Positions 17,322-26,195 of a stretch of DNA of 49,188 bases are shown here, piece by piece. This DNA is from Bacillota bacterium (GTDB lineage Bacteria; Bacillota; Clostridia; Christensenellales; Pumilibacteraceae). The notes under the pieces are model-generated. The model saw only the letters and a list, made by a program, of their open reading frames with translations. It was not told the origin of the DNA and made no database searches. Where the stretch lies: contig WRAF01000014.1 of assembly GCA_009780325.1 (NCBI GenBank), positions 1 to 49,188 of the forward strand, given 5' to 3'. Both the position numbers and the translations under genes were made by a program. Numbering within the stretch: position 1 is the first letter of the stretch; each line of letters opens with the position of its first letter.

Positions 17322-17407
17322 TGGTGCCTAAAGCCGGACTCGAACCGGCACGGAGTCGCCCCCGAGGGATTTTAAGTCCCTTGTGTCTGCCATTCCACCA
17401 CTTAGGC
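17322..17407 (-). tRNA. tRNA-Leu (UAA anticodon)
   Basis: An 86-nt class II tRNA with a long variable arm. The acceptor GCCTAAG pairs with CTTTAGGC, and CCA is encoded. The anticodon loop reads CTTAAAA, giving anticodon TAA. The T-arm has GGTTCGAGTCC. Confidence 0.96.
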
Positions 17408-17438
17408 ACGCTTTTTTAAATCAGTGGACTGTTTTTAA

Positions 17439-17512
17439 TGGAGGTACCACCCAGATTTGAACTGGGGGTAAAGGCTTTGCAGGCCTCTGCCTTACCACTT
17501 GGCCATGGTACC
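17439..17512 (-). tRNA. tRNA-Cys (GCA anticodon)
   Basis: A 74-nt tRNA. The acceptor GGTACCA pairs with TGGTACC, with discriminator T (typical of tRNA-Cys) and an encoded CCA. The anticodon arm AGGCCTGCAAAGCCT gives anticodon GCA. It lies 31 bp upstream of tRNA-Leu in the same orientation. Confidence 0.96.
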
Positions 17513-17560
17513 ACGATATTTTTTGTTATCTATCATATTTATTGATTATATGCAAACTAA

Positions 17561-17590
17561 CAAAAAGAAGTCACATTGACTTCCTTCTTT
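17561..17590 (-). terminator. Terminator between tRNA-Val and tRNA-Cys
   Basis: The stem gaagtca/tgacttc (17567-17583) with a 3-nt loop is followed on the minus strand by five Ts. tRNA-Val may therefore be a separate transcript, or be partly attenuated. Confidence 0.6.
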
Positions 17591-17602
17591 TGGGAAAAAT
17601 GT

Positions 17603-17678
17603 TGGTGGGAGCAACAGGGCTCGAACCTGTGACCCCCTGCTTGTAAGGCAGATGCTCTCCCAACTGAGCTATGCTCCC
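17603..17678 (-). tRNA. tRNA-Val (UAC anticodon)
   Basis: A 76-nt tRNA. The acceptor GGGAGCA pairs with TGCTCCC and CCA is encoded. The anticodon loop CTTACAA gives TAC. The D-arm TAGCTCAGTTGGGAGAGC and T-arm GGTTCGAGCC are standard. Confidence 0.96.
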
Positions 17679-17777
17679 GCACACAACTATACTATCATAA
17701 CAAAATAAAAATCAAAAATCAAGCCAATTAACATTAAAAATCAAAAATTTTTTAAAAAATTTATGTTTTTTTAGTGA

Positions 17778-18455
17778 TTAACCAATTTTTCTGATGATTC
17801 TTTTTTTATGAAAAAACCGTATATAAAATATAATTATAGTAGTTATAGTGATAATTTCTTTTAACATACCTACAAAACTAAAAAACATTAGCTGATTTAT
17901 TATCATGACTGCAGGCCATATTAATGCTGCAACTATCTTAATTGCATGTGTGCTTCCTTTCCACATGGCAAAATTCACGGCAATTCTTGCAGCCATTATC
18001 ACGAAACCATAATAATTTTGCATAGTAAAATAAATAGTCACGATATTAATTATAGAAAAAATTAAAAAAACACTTAATCCAAAATAAAATTCTTTTTTCT
18101 TTGCGGCTGCATTTTTTTTCAAAGTTTCTTTAGAATCATCTTGTATATTTAATTGTGTTTGACTTTGCTCTGTTAAAAGGCGGCTGCGCTTTTTGAGTTC
18201 TACATAAATAAAAGCCAGTTGTCTTAGTCCGCCTGCAATACCTATTGCAACAGCTATCCAATTTAATAAAAATATATTTGCAGCTGCTGATAAAAAATTA
18301 AAACCTACCTGCCATGTCATTAGCTTGACTTTATCTTTTTGCTGCCAGCCGATAATTATACCAACAATCAAAATAGCTAGCAAAACTTGGCTGACAATCC
18401 ATTGCCAGCTAAATATTTCAATAGCACTATTCACATAGAAAAATCTTTCCCACAT
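17778..18455 (-). CDS. Membrane protein, possibly YgjV-like
   Basis: A 225-residue integral membrane protein with about six hydrophobic segments, split by a charged cytoplasmic loop (about 87-122, rich in Lys, Gln and Asp). LNWIAVAIGIAGGLRQLAF and AARIAVNFAMWKG recall the repeated glycine/arginine pattern of YgjV-family proteins, but the match is from memory and weak. It has no Shine-Dalgarno sequence; a promoter abuts the ATG (see 18464-18493). It lies upstream of tRNA-Val on the same strand. Confidence 0.5.
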   Translation of the reverse strand: MWERFFYVNSAIEIFSWQWIVSQVLLAILIVGIIIGWQQKDKVKLMTWQVGFNFLSAAANIFLLNWIAVAIGIAGGLRQLAFIYVELKKRSRLLTEQSQTQLNIQDDSKETLKKNAAAKKKEFYFGLSVFLIFSIINIVTIYFTMQNYYGFVIMAARIAVNFAMWKGSTHAIKIVAALIWPAVMIINQLMFFSFVGMLKEIITITTIIIFYIRFFHKKRIIRKIG

Positions 18456-18463
18456 TATTTAAT

Positions 18464-18493
18464 ATATTAACATACATATTTTATTATAGTCAA
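18464..18493 (-). promoter_or_regulatory. Promoter giving a leaderless mRNA (minus strand)
   Basis: On the minus strand TTGACT (18493-18488), an 18-bp spacer and TAATAT (18469-18464) end 8 bp before the ATG at 18455. No ribosome site is present. Confidence 0.65.
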
Positions 18494-18550
18494 GCATAAA
18501 AAACAATTATTATTAATTTGAAAAAAATGTGCAGATATACTAAAAAATAC

Positions 18551-18579
18551 TTGACAGCACAATAATAATGAAGTATAAT
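18551..18579 (+). promoter_or_regulatory. Promoter of infC-rpmI-rplT
   Basis: A perfect consensus promoter: TTGACA (18551-18556), 17 bp, TATAAT (18574-18579). Transcription should begin near 18586, leaving a leader of about 135 nt before infC. Confidence 0.88.
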
Positions 18580-18585
18580 TTGACT

Positions 18586-18706
18586 ATAAAGTAGATTATT
18601 CTCACCGATTAGGTTTTGTCTTTTATCGGTCAATCAAACTAAACGCATCAATTTAGATGTATTTTTGAGTGGGATTAATTTATTTTAACCCACTTTATTT
18701 TTTTGT
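18586..18706 (+). promoter_or_regulatory. infC leader with attenuator (L20-leader type)
   Basis: The leader can form an upstream stem (accgat at about 18604 with atcggt at about 18625) and then an intrinsic terminator: agtggg (18669-18674) with cccact (18689-18695) followed by a T-rich run. A terminator inside the leader of infC-rpmI-rplT fits L20-mediated attenuation known from Bacillus. The fold is read by eye; control by L20 is inferred from gene order. Confidence 0.7.
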
Positions 18707-18721
18707 TGGAGGAATTAAGTT

Positions 18722-19231
18722 ATTAAAATTCAAGCTGAAATAAACGGCAGAATTAGAGACAAAGAGGTGCGTGTTATTGATGTAGAGGGTGAGCAATTGG
18801 GGATTATGTCTTCATTAGAGGCTTATCGTTTAGCTCAAGACAAGGGTTTGGATTTAGTAAAAATTAACCCTGGCGCAAAGCCACCTGTTTGCAAAATCAT
18901 GGACTATGGCAAATATAAGTTTGACATGTCTAAAAAAGAAAAGCAGGTTAAAAAAGCTCAAAAACAAGCAGAACTTAAAGAAATTAGATTGTCTATGACT
19001 ATTGATGTGGGCGATGTCCAAACAAAAGCTAAGCATGCAATAAAATTTTTAAGTGCTGGTGACAAGGTCAAGGTTTCTATTAGGATGAAAGGGCGTCAGC
19101 AGGCTCATTCTAAATTAGGAATCGGAGTCATGAATGACTTTTATAAACTAATAGAAGAAGTCGGTGTGATGGAAAAGATTCCGTCAACAGAAGGTCGCAA
19201 TATCATAATGATAGTGATGCCTAAAAAATAA
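18722..19231 (+). CDS. infC: Translation initiation factor IF-3 (AUU start)
   Basis: IF3 binds the 30S subunit, prevents subunit joining and checks the start codon. The natural N-terminus [21 protein letters not shown] requires a start before the first in-frame GTG (18767). ATT at 18722 fits: GGAGGA ends about 9 bp upstream, and a stop codon closes the frame at 18716. A rare ATT start is a known autoregulatory device of infC. The 169-residue product has both IF3 domains, including [10 protein letters not shown] and [15 protein letters not shown]. Confidence 0.93.
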   Translation: MKIQAEINGRIRDKEVRVIDVEGEQLGIMSSLEAYRLAQDKGLDLVKINPGAKPPVCKIMDYGKYKFDMSKKEKQVKKAQKQAELKEIRLSMTIDVGDVQTKAKHAIKFLSAGDKVKVSIRMKGRQQAHSKLGIGVMNDFYKLIEEVGVMEKIPSTEGRNIIMIVMPKK

Positions 19232-19295
19232 TAAATCATTAAATTGTGCATTGTGCTATTTTATGCATTATGCATTGACCAAAGGAGAAACAAAA

Positions 19296-19493
19296 ATGCC
19301 AAAAATGAGAAGCCATTCTGGTGCAAAAAAACGATTTAGATTGTCAGCTACAGGCAAAGTTAAAATTAGAAAAATGCATCGTAACCACATCTTAAACAAA
19401 AAGACTACAAAACGCAAAAGAGATTTGCGTCAAGGCGGATATCTTGCAAGTGAAAAACAAGCAAGAGCTATGCGCTATATCATACAAAAATAA
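19296..19493 (+). CDS. rpmI: Ribosomal protein L35
   Basis: A 65-residue basic protein of the large ribosomal subunit. It begins [20 protein letters not shown] and contains [18 protein letters not shown], both diagnostic. The ATG at 19296 follows AAAGGAG; the longer open frame from 19251 has no ribosome site. It is the middle gene of the infC-rpmI-rplT operon. Confidence 0.97.
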   Translation: MPKMRSHSGAKKRFRLSATGKVKIRKMHRNHILNKKTTKRKRDLRQGGYLASEKQARAMRYIIQK

Positions 19494-19507
19494 GGAGATA
19501 AACTAAA

Positions 19508-19855
19508 ATGAGAATTAAAAGAGCAGTAAACGCAGTTAAAAAGCGTAGAAAAATAATGCGACTTGCCAAAGGATACTGGGGGTCAAAATCAAGGTCATAC
19601 CGTGTGGCTAGGCAAGCTGTTATGAAGTCACAAATGTATGCATATATTAGCCGCAAATTAAGAAAGCGTGATTTTAGAAAACTTTGGATTACAAGAATCA
19701 ATGCTGCTGCTAGATTAAATGGTTTGTCATATAGTCGTTTTATGCATGGTTTAAAGCAAGCTGGAGTTGAACTAAACAGAAAAATGCTTGCTGAAATTGC
19801 AGTAAGCGACCCAGCAAATTTTACTAATTTAGCTAATAAAGCTAAAGGAAATTAG
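19508..19855 (+). CDS. rplT: Ribosomal protein L20
   Basis: A 115-residue large-subunit assembly protein that, in related bacteria, also represses its own operon. It has [20 protein letters not shown] at the start and the [19 protein letters not shown] helix, as expected. AAGGAGA lies upstream. It is followed after only 7 bp by an rRNA methyltransferase gene. Confidence 0.97.
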   Translation: MRIKRAVNAVKKRRKIMRLAKGYWGSKSRSYRVARQAVMKSQMYAYISRKLRKRDFRKLWITRINAAARLNGLSYSRFMHGLKQAGVELNRKMLAEIAVSDPANFTNLANKAKGN

Positions 19856-19862
19856 TTGCTAA

Positions 19863-20588
19863 TTGATTGAATCATTATCTAACAACTTAATTAAGCATGC
19901 ATGTTCTTTAAAAGATAAAAAATATCGCAATGTTAATTGTGAGTTTTTAGCTGAGGGACAGCGTCTTATAGATGATTTGATTAGATTTAATGATGATAAA
20001 ATTGTCCATATTTTTTCTAATAAACACTTTAAACATAATAAGTTTAAACTAGTATCAGACAAGATTATTAAAAAATTGTCAGATACAAATACACCTCAAA
20101 ATATTGTTGCAATTGTAAAAAAGAAAGAGATTATTGCATTAGAAAAATTCATCTCATTAAATAAAAATATTCTCTTTCTTGACAGGATTTCTGACCCTAA
20201 TAATCTTGGGGCTATAGTTAGGACGGCTGTGGCTGCAAACTATGCCCTTATTTTGCATAATTGTGTAGACATATATTCAAATAAGGTTGTTAGGGGCAGC
20301 ATGGGTGCTGTATTAAAGACAGATTTTTTAGAAGGTGATATTAATGTAATTTCTATTTTAAAGCAATATAACTATAAAATTTTGTCCTCTTGCATAAGCG
20401 GCAAAAATTTATTTAATATTAAAATAAATTCTCCGGTGTGTTTAATCATTGGTTCAGAGGCACATGGGGTGCAAAAAGAAATAATCTCATTATCTGATGA
20501 GATTATTTCTATACCCATGATGGATACAGAGTCACTTAATGCTAGCGTTGCCGCTGGCATTTTAGCATATCAGTTTTTCAGATTGTAA
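19863..20588 (+). CDS. SpoU/TrmH family RNA 2'-O-methyltransferase
   Basis: A 241-residue SPOUT methyltransferase. The C-terminal SAM-binding knot shows motif 1 (SDPNNLGAIVRTA), motif 2 (IIGSEAHGV) and motif 3 (IPMMDTESLNASVAAGIL). The N-terminus (MIESLSNNLIKHACSL, then EGQRLIDDLI) is the substrate-binding domain of 23S rRNA methyltransferases such as RlmB or TsnR types. The start is TTG at 19863; no ATG lies nearby and AAAGGA sits 13 bp upstream. This gene commonly follows rplT in Clostridia. Confidence 0.9.
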   Translation: MIESLSNNLIKHACSLKDKKYRNVNCEFLAEGQRLIDDLIRFNDDKIVHIFSNKHFKHNKFKLVSDKIIKKLSDTNTPQNIVAIVKKKEIIALEKFISLNKNILFLDRISDPNNLGAIVRTAVAANYALILHNCVDIYSNKVVRGSMGAVLKTDFLEGDINVISILKQYNYKILSSCISGKNLFNIKINSPVCLIIGSEAHGVQKEIISLSDEIISIPMMDTESLNASVAAGILAYQFFRL

Positions 20589-20628
20589 AAGCGATTAAAA
20601 CTATCGCTATTAAGAAAATGAGGTGATT

Positions 20629-21351
20629 ATGGCAGGTCATAGCAAATGGTCAAAAATCAAAAGACAAAAAGGCAGTGCTGATGCTCTTAGAAGCAAGATT
20701 TTCACTAAAATCGGACGTGAAATTGCGGTGGCTGTCAAAAGCGGCGGGTCGGATCCGCACTCTAATGCTAGGCTAGCGCAGATAATTGCAAAAGCAAAAG
20801 CAAATAATATGCCAAACGATAATATTGCTAGAGGTATAAAAAAGGCATCTGGTGAATTAGGTAATATTAATTATGAAGAAGTAGTTTATGAAGGTTATGG
20901 ACCTAATGGGATAGCTTTTGTTGTTGAGGGATTAACAGACAATAAAAACAGGACAGCGGCTGAAGTTAGAGCTATTTTTTCTAAAAATGGAGGCAGTTTA
21001 GGGGTAGCTGGCTGTGCTGCGATTTCTTTTGAGAAAAAAAGTGTTTTTTTTATAGAAAAGTGTAGTTTTAATGAAGATGACATGATGGAGATTGTGTTAG
21101 ATTGTGGTGCAGATGATTTTAATGAAAATGAAGATGGATATCAAATTTTTGCGGCAGCAATAGATTTTAATAAGGTGCTTGATAAACTGACGGCAAAAAA
21201 TATGGTATTTATTAAAAGCGGGATAGAGAGAGTAGCTGTCAATTTAGTTGATATTGATGATGAGGATACAGTTAAAAAACTATATAAAATGCTTGATAGC
21301 TTTGATGATAATGATGATGTGCAAGCGGCATTTCATAATGCAAGAATTTAA
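20629..21351 (+). CDS. YebC/PmpR family protein
   Basis: A 240-residue protein of the widespread YebC family, variously described as a transcription regulator and, more recently, as a translation factor for proline-rich stretches. The start MAGHSKWSKIKRQKGSADA is diagnostic. ATG 20629 is chosen over a GTG at 20623 because GAGGTG is the ribosome site. NMPNDNIARGIKKASGE and YEGYGPNGIAFVVE are conserved segments. Confidence 0.93.
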   Translation: MAGHSKWSKIKRQKGSADALRSKIFTKIGREIAVAVKSGGSDPHSNARLAQIIAKAKANNMPNDNIARGIKKASGELGNINYEEVVYEGYGPNGIAFVVEGLTDNKNRTAAEVRAIFSKNGGSLGVAGCAAISFEKKSVFFIEKCSFNEDDMMEIVLDCGADDFNENEDGYQIFAAAIDFNKVLDKLTAKNMVFIKSGIERVAVNLVDIDDEDTVKKLYKMLDSFDDNDDVQAAFHNARI

Positions 21352-21417
21352 AAAATAATTAGATTATTAAATAACTCATTATTAAAATATAACAACAAAT
21401 ACAAATGAGGAAACTTT

Positions 21418-22308
21418 ATGACAACAATTAAAGAAAGCTTTAGTCCGCAAAAGAAAAAAATGCTGCATGATGGTCATCGTGACAGAATGCGGGAAGCGGT
21501 TAAAAAAGACCCCGACTTAGATTCATTTTCTGACTTTGAAACATTAGAATTACTCCTTAGCTTTTTTGTTCCGAGAAAAGATACAAATGAAATGGCTCAT
21601 GACTTAATAGATGAATTCGGTTCATTGTACGGTGTTTTAACAGCAGAACCTCAAGAATTATTTCAAATAAAAAATGTTACTCAAAGTGCAAGTTATTTTA
21701 TTCCTAATTTAATTTCATTTGTCAGAAAAGCAGAGCTGTCTAGAAGGGGGAAAAACATAGTCATAGAAAATGTAGCTCATGCTGTTGCTGTTTTGCGTCC
21801 ATATTTTATTGCAAGAAATCATGAGCGGCTTTATATGGTTAGTTTAGATATAAACGATAGAATTATAGATGTTTCATGTATATCAAAAGGAATAGGCAAT
21901 CTTGCAGTCACTGATATAAATTCTATCACTGCTAAAGTATCTCGCTCTCAAGCTGTTAAAATAATAATTGCACATAATCACCCAGCTGGCACGCTTACGC
22001 CATCTATAGATGATATTCGCAGTACACAGACTATTGCAACTTTATTAAAAGTATTAGGCAAGCAATTAATAGACCACATAATTTTTTCTAAAGACAGTCA
22101 TTATAGCATGTATGAATGTGATGACTTAAGAGAAATTTTTGAAGACACAAAAGGGAATCCTGATGAATATTTGGCAAAAGAAGTATCTACTAGATTGTAC
22201 CCATCAAAATATGTTCTTGAAGAAAAAGAAGTAAGAGAAAATGATGTTAACACTAATGATGTTTTATTAGATGATACAAAATCAACGCCTTATCCTAAAA
22301 CAAAATAG
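21418..22308 (+). CDS. radC: RadC family JAB-domain protein
   Basis: A 296-residue protein. The N-terminal part has a helix-hairpin-helix-like region (GHRDRMREAVKKDP, LLLSFFVPRKDTNEMAHDLI). The C-terminal JAB/MPN domain shows the metal-binding motif HNHPAGTLTPSIDD. The RadC name is historical; the proposed role in repair is unproven. It is longer than usual, with an acidic C-terminal tail of about 55 residues. GAGG precedes the ATG. It lies directly before ruvCAB. Confidence 0.9.
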   Translation: MTTIKESFSPQKKKMLHDGHRDRMREAVKKDPDLDSFSDFETLELLLSFFVPRKDTNEMAHDLIDEFGSLYGVLTAEPQELFQIKNVTQSASYFIPNLISFVRKAELSRRGKNIVIENVAHAVAVLRPYFIARNHERLYMVSLDINDRIIDVSCISKGIGNLAVTDINSITAKVSRSQAVKIIIAHNHPAGTLTPSIDDIRSTQTIATLLKVLGKQLIDHIIFSKDSHYSMYECDDLREIFEDTKGNPDEYLAKEVSTRLYPSKYVLEEKEVRENDVNTNDVLLDDTKSTPYPKTK

Positions 22309-22330
22309 TTTTTAATAAAGGACTAAATTT

Positions 22331-22822
22331 ATGAAAATATTAGGTATTGACCCAGGTTATGCCACTATCGGATATGGGATAATACATAAAGAGCGTCAAA
22401 ATATAAAACCTATTGATTATGGAGTAGTGGCTACTCCTGTGACTGAAAGCATTCCTGTGCGTTTAGCGATTTTAGATAGTGAAATTACAAAAATAATTCA
22501 AGAAAACAAGCCAGATGCTATTGCAATAGAAGAATTATTTTTTGGCACAAATACTACAACAGCAATTAAGGTGGCACAAGCTAGGGGAGTAATTTTATTA
22601 GCAAGCATAAAAAATTGCGGACTTTTATATGAGTATACTCCGCTTCAAGTCAAAATGGCTTTAACAGGAAACGGCAGAGCAGATAAAAAGCAGGTGCAAT
22701 ACATGGTTAGTGCAATACTTGGTTTAAAAGAAGTCCCAAAACCAGATGATGCGGCAGATGCTTTAGCAGTGGCTATATGTCATGCAAATACAACAAATTT
22801 TGAGAAACGGATATTAAATTAA
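22331..22822 (+). CDS. ruvC: Holliday junction resolvase RuvC
   Basis: RuvC cuts Holliday junctions moved by RuvAB. The 163-residue protein has the acidic catalytic residues in GIDPGYATIGYG (D7), AIEELFFG and DDAADALAVAICH. AAAGGA lies before the ATG. A 51-bp spacer with a small hairpin separates it from ruvA. Confidence 0.96.
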   Translation: MKILGIDPGYATIGYGIIHKERQNIKPIDYGVVATPVTESIPVRLAILDSEITKIIQENKPDAIAIEELFFGTNTTTAIKVAQARGVILLASIKNCGLLYEYTPLQVKMALTGNGRADKKQVQYMVSAILGLKEVPKPDDAADALAVAICHANTTNFEKRILN

Positions 22823-22873
22823 ATAGAATGGCAAAAATTTAATGTCATTCTATTAAAAAAGGATGGATTAAAA

Positions 22874-23467
22874 ATGTTCAACTATATAAAAGGACAAATC
22901 ACAGACATACAAGAAAACTATCTTGTCATTGAAACAGGCGGCGGAGTGGGTTATGAGTTGAATTGTTCTCATCATACTTTAACTGCTTTAAAAATCAGCA
23001 ATGAGCACAACAAAATTTTTGTGCATTATAGTCAAAGTGAGGCTGGTGTTTTCTTATATGGGTTTCATTCTAAGGAAGAAAAGGCAATGTTTTTGCGCTT
23101 GATTTCTATCAGCGGCATAGGTCCAAAAGCTGCAATTACTGTTTTAAGCGGAGTGGCTCCTAATGAATTAGCTATGATTATTTTAAGAAGTGATATAGAA
23201 GGGTTAGTTAAAATAAAAGGTGTGGGTAAAAAAACTGCAGAAAGGATTATATTAGAGTTAAAAGATAAAGTGCATGCTGAGTTTAAAAGTGCTCCTCTTA
23301 TTTTAGATAATATAGCCAATACATTGCCTAGTGATGCTAATAAAGATGCAGTGCTAGCATTAATGAGTATGGGATATTCTAAAAATGAAGCGACAGAAGC
23401 AGTGGGAAGAGTAAACTGCGCAGGCAAGGCATTAGATCAAATTATAATTGAGGCATTAAAACAATAA
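22874..23467 (+). CDS. ruvA: Holliday junction DNA helicase subunit RuvA
   Basis: RuvA forms the tetramer that holds the junction and loads RuvB. At 197 residues it has the OB-fold N-terminus ([20 protein letters not shown]), two helix-hairpin-helix motifs ([29 protein letters not shown]) and the RuvB-binding C-terminal domain ([16 protein letters not shown]). Its stop overlaps an ATG of ruvB. Confidence 0.96.
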   Translation: MFNYIKGQITDIQENYLVIETGGGVGYELNCSHHTLTALKISNEHNKIFVHYSQSEAGVFLYGFHSKEEKAMFLRLISISGIGPKAAITVLSGVAPNELAMIILRSDIEGLVKIKGVGKKTAERIILELKDKVHAEFKSAPLILDNIANTLPSDANKDAVLALMSMGYSKNEATEAVGRVNCAGKALDQIIIEALKQ

Positions 23468-24504
23468 TGATAAAGGATAACATGGACGATAGAATAATTA
23501 CAAACAATCAAATAGATGGTGATGAGGCAGAAAACTCACTGCGTCCCAAAATATTGTCAGATTATATTGGTCAGGACAAAATTAAGGCCAACTTATCTGT
23601 GTTTATTGAGGCTGCAAAAAAACGTGGGCAACCGCTTGACCATGTACTATTGTATGGACCACCTGGTTTAGGAAAGACTACACTATCAAATATTATTGCT
23701 AATGAATTAGGAGTGTCTATTAGGATTACGAGCGGTCCTGCTATAGAGCGAGTGGGAGATTTGGCGGCACTTATCACTAATGTGGGTGAGGGTGATGTGT
23801 TATTTTTAGATGAGATTCATAGGATTAATAAAGCGGTTGAAGAAGTTTTGTATCCAGTGATGGAAGATTTTGCTCTTGATTTGATTATAGGAAAAGGTCC
23901 ATCGGCAAAGAGTATGCGTCTTAATTTAAAGCCTTTTACGCTTATTGGCGCTACTACTAGGGCGGGACAATTAACTGGGCCGCTTAGGGATAGGTTTGGG
24001 ATTATTTTGCGATTAGAATTATATACAAATGAAGAACTTGATAAGATTGTTAGAAGAAGTGCCAAAATTTTAGATATTGAAGCTGAAAAAGATACGTCTT
24101 TAGAGATAGCATCAAGGAGCAGGGGTACGCCTAGAATTGCTAATAGATTATTAAAAAGGGTTAGGGATTTTGCAGTAGTAGCAGGTGATAGCGGTATTGG
24201 TTTAAAATTAGCTAAAAAAGCTCTTGACAGCATGGAGATAGATAATCTTGGTTTAGATTTTACGGATAGGCGGATGTTAGAGACTATGATAAAAAAATTT
24301 AGCGGAAAAGCGGTGGGTTTAGATACTATAGCTGCGGCTATTAATGAAGAAACTGTGACAATAGAAGATGTAATTGAGCCATATTTATTGCAGCTAGGAT
24401 TTATAGCAAGGACACCAAGAGGCAGAGTTGCTATGCCCTTAGCATATAAACATTTAGGTTTAGAAAGTTTGATAAGTGGTCAGCAGGTAGGATTTTTAGA
24501 GTAG
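23467..24504 (+). CDS. ruvB: Holliday junction branch-migration ATPase RuvB
   Basis: An AAA+ motor of about 340 residues. Walker A is GPPGLGKTT, Walker B is LFLDEIHR, and the sensor segment is [19 protein letters not shown]. The C-terminal winged helix ends with [13 protein letters not shown]. Two starts are possible: ATG 23467, overlapping the ruvA stop by one base, or ATG 23482, which has AAAGGA a few bases upstream; the second looks better supplied. Confidence 0.96.
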   Translation: MIKDNMDDRIITNNQIDGDEAENSLRPKILSDYIGQDKIKANLSVFIEAAKKRGQPLDHVLLYGPPGLGKTTLSNIIANELGVSIRITSGPAIERVGDLAALITNVGEGDVLFLDEIHRINKAVEEVLYPVMEDFALDLIIGKGPSAKSMRLNLKPFTLIGATTRAGQLTGPLRDRFGIILRLELYTNEELDKIVRRSAKILDIEAEKDTSLEIASRSRGTPRIANRLLKRVRDFAVVAGDSGIGLKLAKKALDSMEIDNLGLDFTDRRMLETMIKKFSGKAVGLDTIAAAINEETVTIEDVIEPYLLQLGFIARTPRGRVAMPLAYKHLGLESLISGQQVGFLE

Positions 24505-24620
24505 ATTATAATATAATTGACTGCAAGTAAAATTTAATGTCATTTTTTAAAAAAGGACAAAGTTTGACCGTAAGAATCGCTATTAAGAGTGAGAATTAAA
24601 ACATTAAAAGGAAACACACA

Positions 24621-25649
24621 ATGAAAAAAGAAGATTTTTATTATGAATTGGATGATAGTTTGATAGCTCAAACTCCGCTAGAGCCAAGAGACCATGCTAG
24701 ACTACTTCACTACAATCGTCAAGCAGAAACAATCAACAACTTGCAGTTTTTCAATCTTGTGGATATTCTTCAAAAAGGTGATGTTTTAGTTGTAAATGAT
24801 ACCAAAGTTATACCTGCTAGAATATATGGACAAAAGAGCGATACTAAAGCAAATATTGAATTTTTACTTCATAAACGTCTTAATCTTGATGAATGGGAGG
24901 TTTTGGCAAAACCTGGAAAGCGACTTAAAATTGGTTCTAGAGTAAATTTTTCAGATAAACTTTATTTAGAGGTTTTATCCGATTTAGATGACGGATTAAA
25001 AAAAATCAAGTTTTTTTATGAGGGTGTTTTTGAAAGTATTTTAGATCAAATCGGTGACATGCCATTGCCGCATTACATTAAATATAAATTAGAGAAAAAA
25101 GACCGCTATCAAACTGTTTATGCTGATGATAAAAAGGGTGGGTCAAGTGCTGCGCCTACGGCAGGATTACATTTTACTCCAGAATTAATGCAAAAATTAA
25201 AGGACAAAGGTGTTGAGTTTGTTAAAGTGTTGCTGCATGTGGGACTAGGGACATTCCGCCCAGTTAAAACTGATAAAATTGAAGAACATATTATGCACTC
25301 AGAGTACTATCAAGTAACTCCTGAATCTGCAAACAAGATAAATGAGGCTAAAAGAGCAGGCAGGCGCATAATTGCAGTGGGGACTACGTCAGTTAGGACA
25401 TTAGAGAGTGCAGCCGATGATAGCGGAATAATACATGCAGGCAGCGGTGATACATCAATTTTTATTTATCCGCCTTATAAATTTAAAGCTGTTGACGGTT
25501 TAATCACTAATTTCCATCTTCCAGAATCTACTTTAATTATGTTAGTATCGGCTTTTTTGACAAGAGAAAAGACGTTGGAAATTTATAATTATGCTGTTAA
25601 AGAGCGCTATAGATTTTTTAGCTTTGGTGATTCTATGTTGTTGCTTTAA
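24621..25649 (+). CDS. queA: tRNA preQ1 ribosyltransferase-isomerase (QueA)
   Basis: QueA transfers the ribosyl part of S-adenosylmethionine onto preQ1 in tRNA, making epoxyqueuosine. At 342 residues it has FYYELDDSLIAQTPLEPRD, VNDTKVIPAR, PLPHYIK, AAPTAGLHFT and the C-terminal TNFHLPESTLIMLVSAFL, all conserved. AAAGGAA precedes the ATG. In many Clostridia tgt follows, but here an IS remnant begins instead. Confidence 0.97.
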   Translation: MKKEDFYYELDDSLIAQTPLEPRDHARLLHYNRQAETINNLQFFNLVDILQKGDVLVVNDTKVIPARIYGQKSDTKANIEFLLHKRLNLDEWEVLAKPGKRLKIGSRVNFSDKLYLEVLSDLDDGLKKIKFFYEGVFESILDQIGDMPLPHYIKYKLEKKDRYQTVYADDKKGGSSAAPTAGLHFTPELMQKLKDKGVEFVKVLLHVGLGTFRPVKTDKIEEHIMHSEYYQVTPESANKINEAKRAGRRIIAVGTTSVRTLESAADDSGIIHAGSGDTSIFIYPPYKFKAVDGLITNFHLPESTLIMLVSAFLTREKTLEIYNYAVKERYRFFSFGDSMLLL

Positions 25650-25793
25650 TTAAACAGGAGAAAATAAGTTTGACAAAGTAGGATTGATAGTGGATAGCCC
25701 ACGCAAAAGTACCGCTTGAGAAAGAGAGCGGAGTATTATATGCTACGACAACACCATTAGGGTCGATGATTTTGTAGTCATGCCTCTGAGCAA

Positions 25794-25898
25794 TTAATGG
25801 GTAACGCCTTTATCGTCAGTTGTGGCAATGCACGCAACAATAAAAGACTTGTGGACATCAACTCCAAAGCAAACAGGATAAACAATTTTGAATGACAT
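25794..25898 (-). pseudogene. IS110-family transposase, N-terminal remnant
   Basis: An AGGAGG ribosome site (complement of 25905-25910) leads to an ATG at 25898 and 34 codons including IVYPVCFGVDVHKSFIVACI. The GVDVHK segment carries the first Asp of the RuvC-like DEDD catalytic core of IS110-type transposases. The frame ends in TAA at 25794. The rest of the protein (normally about 400 residues) is missing. Further along the minus strand a different frame stays open to about 25650 but does not look like transposase. Confidence 0.8.
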
Positions 25899-26100
25899 GA
25901 AAAACCTCCTATACAAAAATAAGAGGTCATCGGCAGTGACTGGTCGCTCACACAAAAACGAGTAGCGTCTTACAAAGATAATTTTACGGGCTTAGGGTCT
26001 GTCCCACTTATTTATGCATCAAAGAGCTGTCGGCACACATAATAATTCGACCAAAAGAAAACCTTTGTTACTCACCTCCGCATGCTTTGTAGTGTGCCGA
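25899..26100 (-). mobile_element. Non-coding left end of an IS110-type element
   Basis: This 200-bp stretch lies just 5' of the transposase remnant, where IS110 elements encode a structured bridge RNA. A 9-bp stem (26030-26038 tcggcacac with 26092-26100 gtgtgccga) encloses a 53-nt loop. That the stretch is a bridge-RNA relic is inferred from position and structure, not from a match. Together with the transposase remnant it fills most of the gene-free interval 25650-26195. Confidence 0.5.
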
Positions 26101-26195
26101 TTAACCCCCAACAACATTTATACAAATAAAATTACTGCGACCACAATTCGTTTAATGCTGTTTTGTGCCTTTCGCAGAAAGGAATGGTCATAATA

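Noticed and set aside
18767-19231. infC starting at GTG 18767
   Set aside because: This would remove the conserved IF3 N-terminus; ATT 18722 has the ribosome site at the right distance.
25650-25793. Minus-strand open frame continuing the IS110 remnant in another frame
   Set aside because: The translated residues do not resemble IS110 transposase and there is no start signal.
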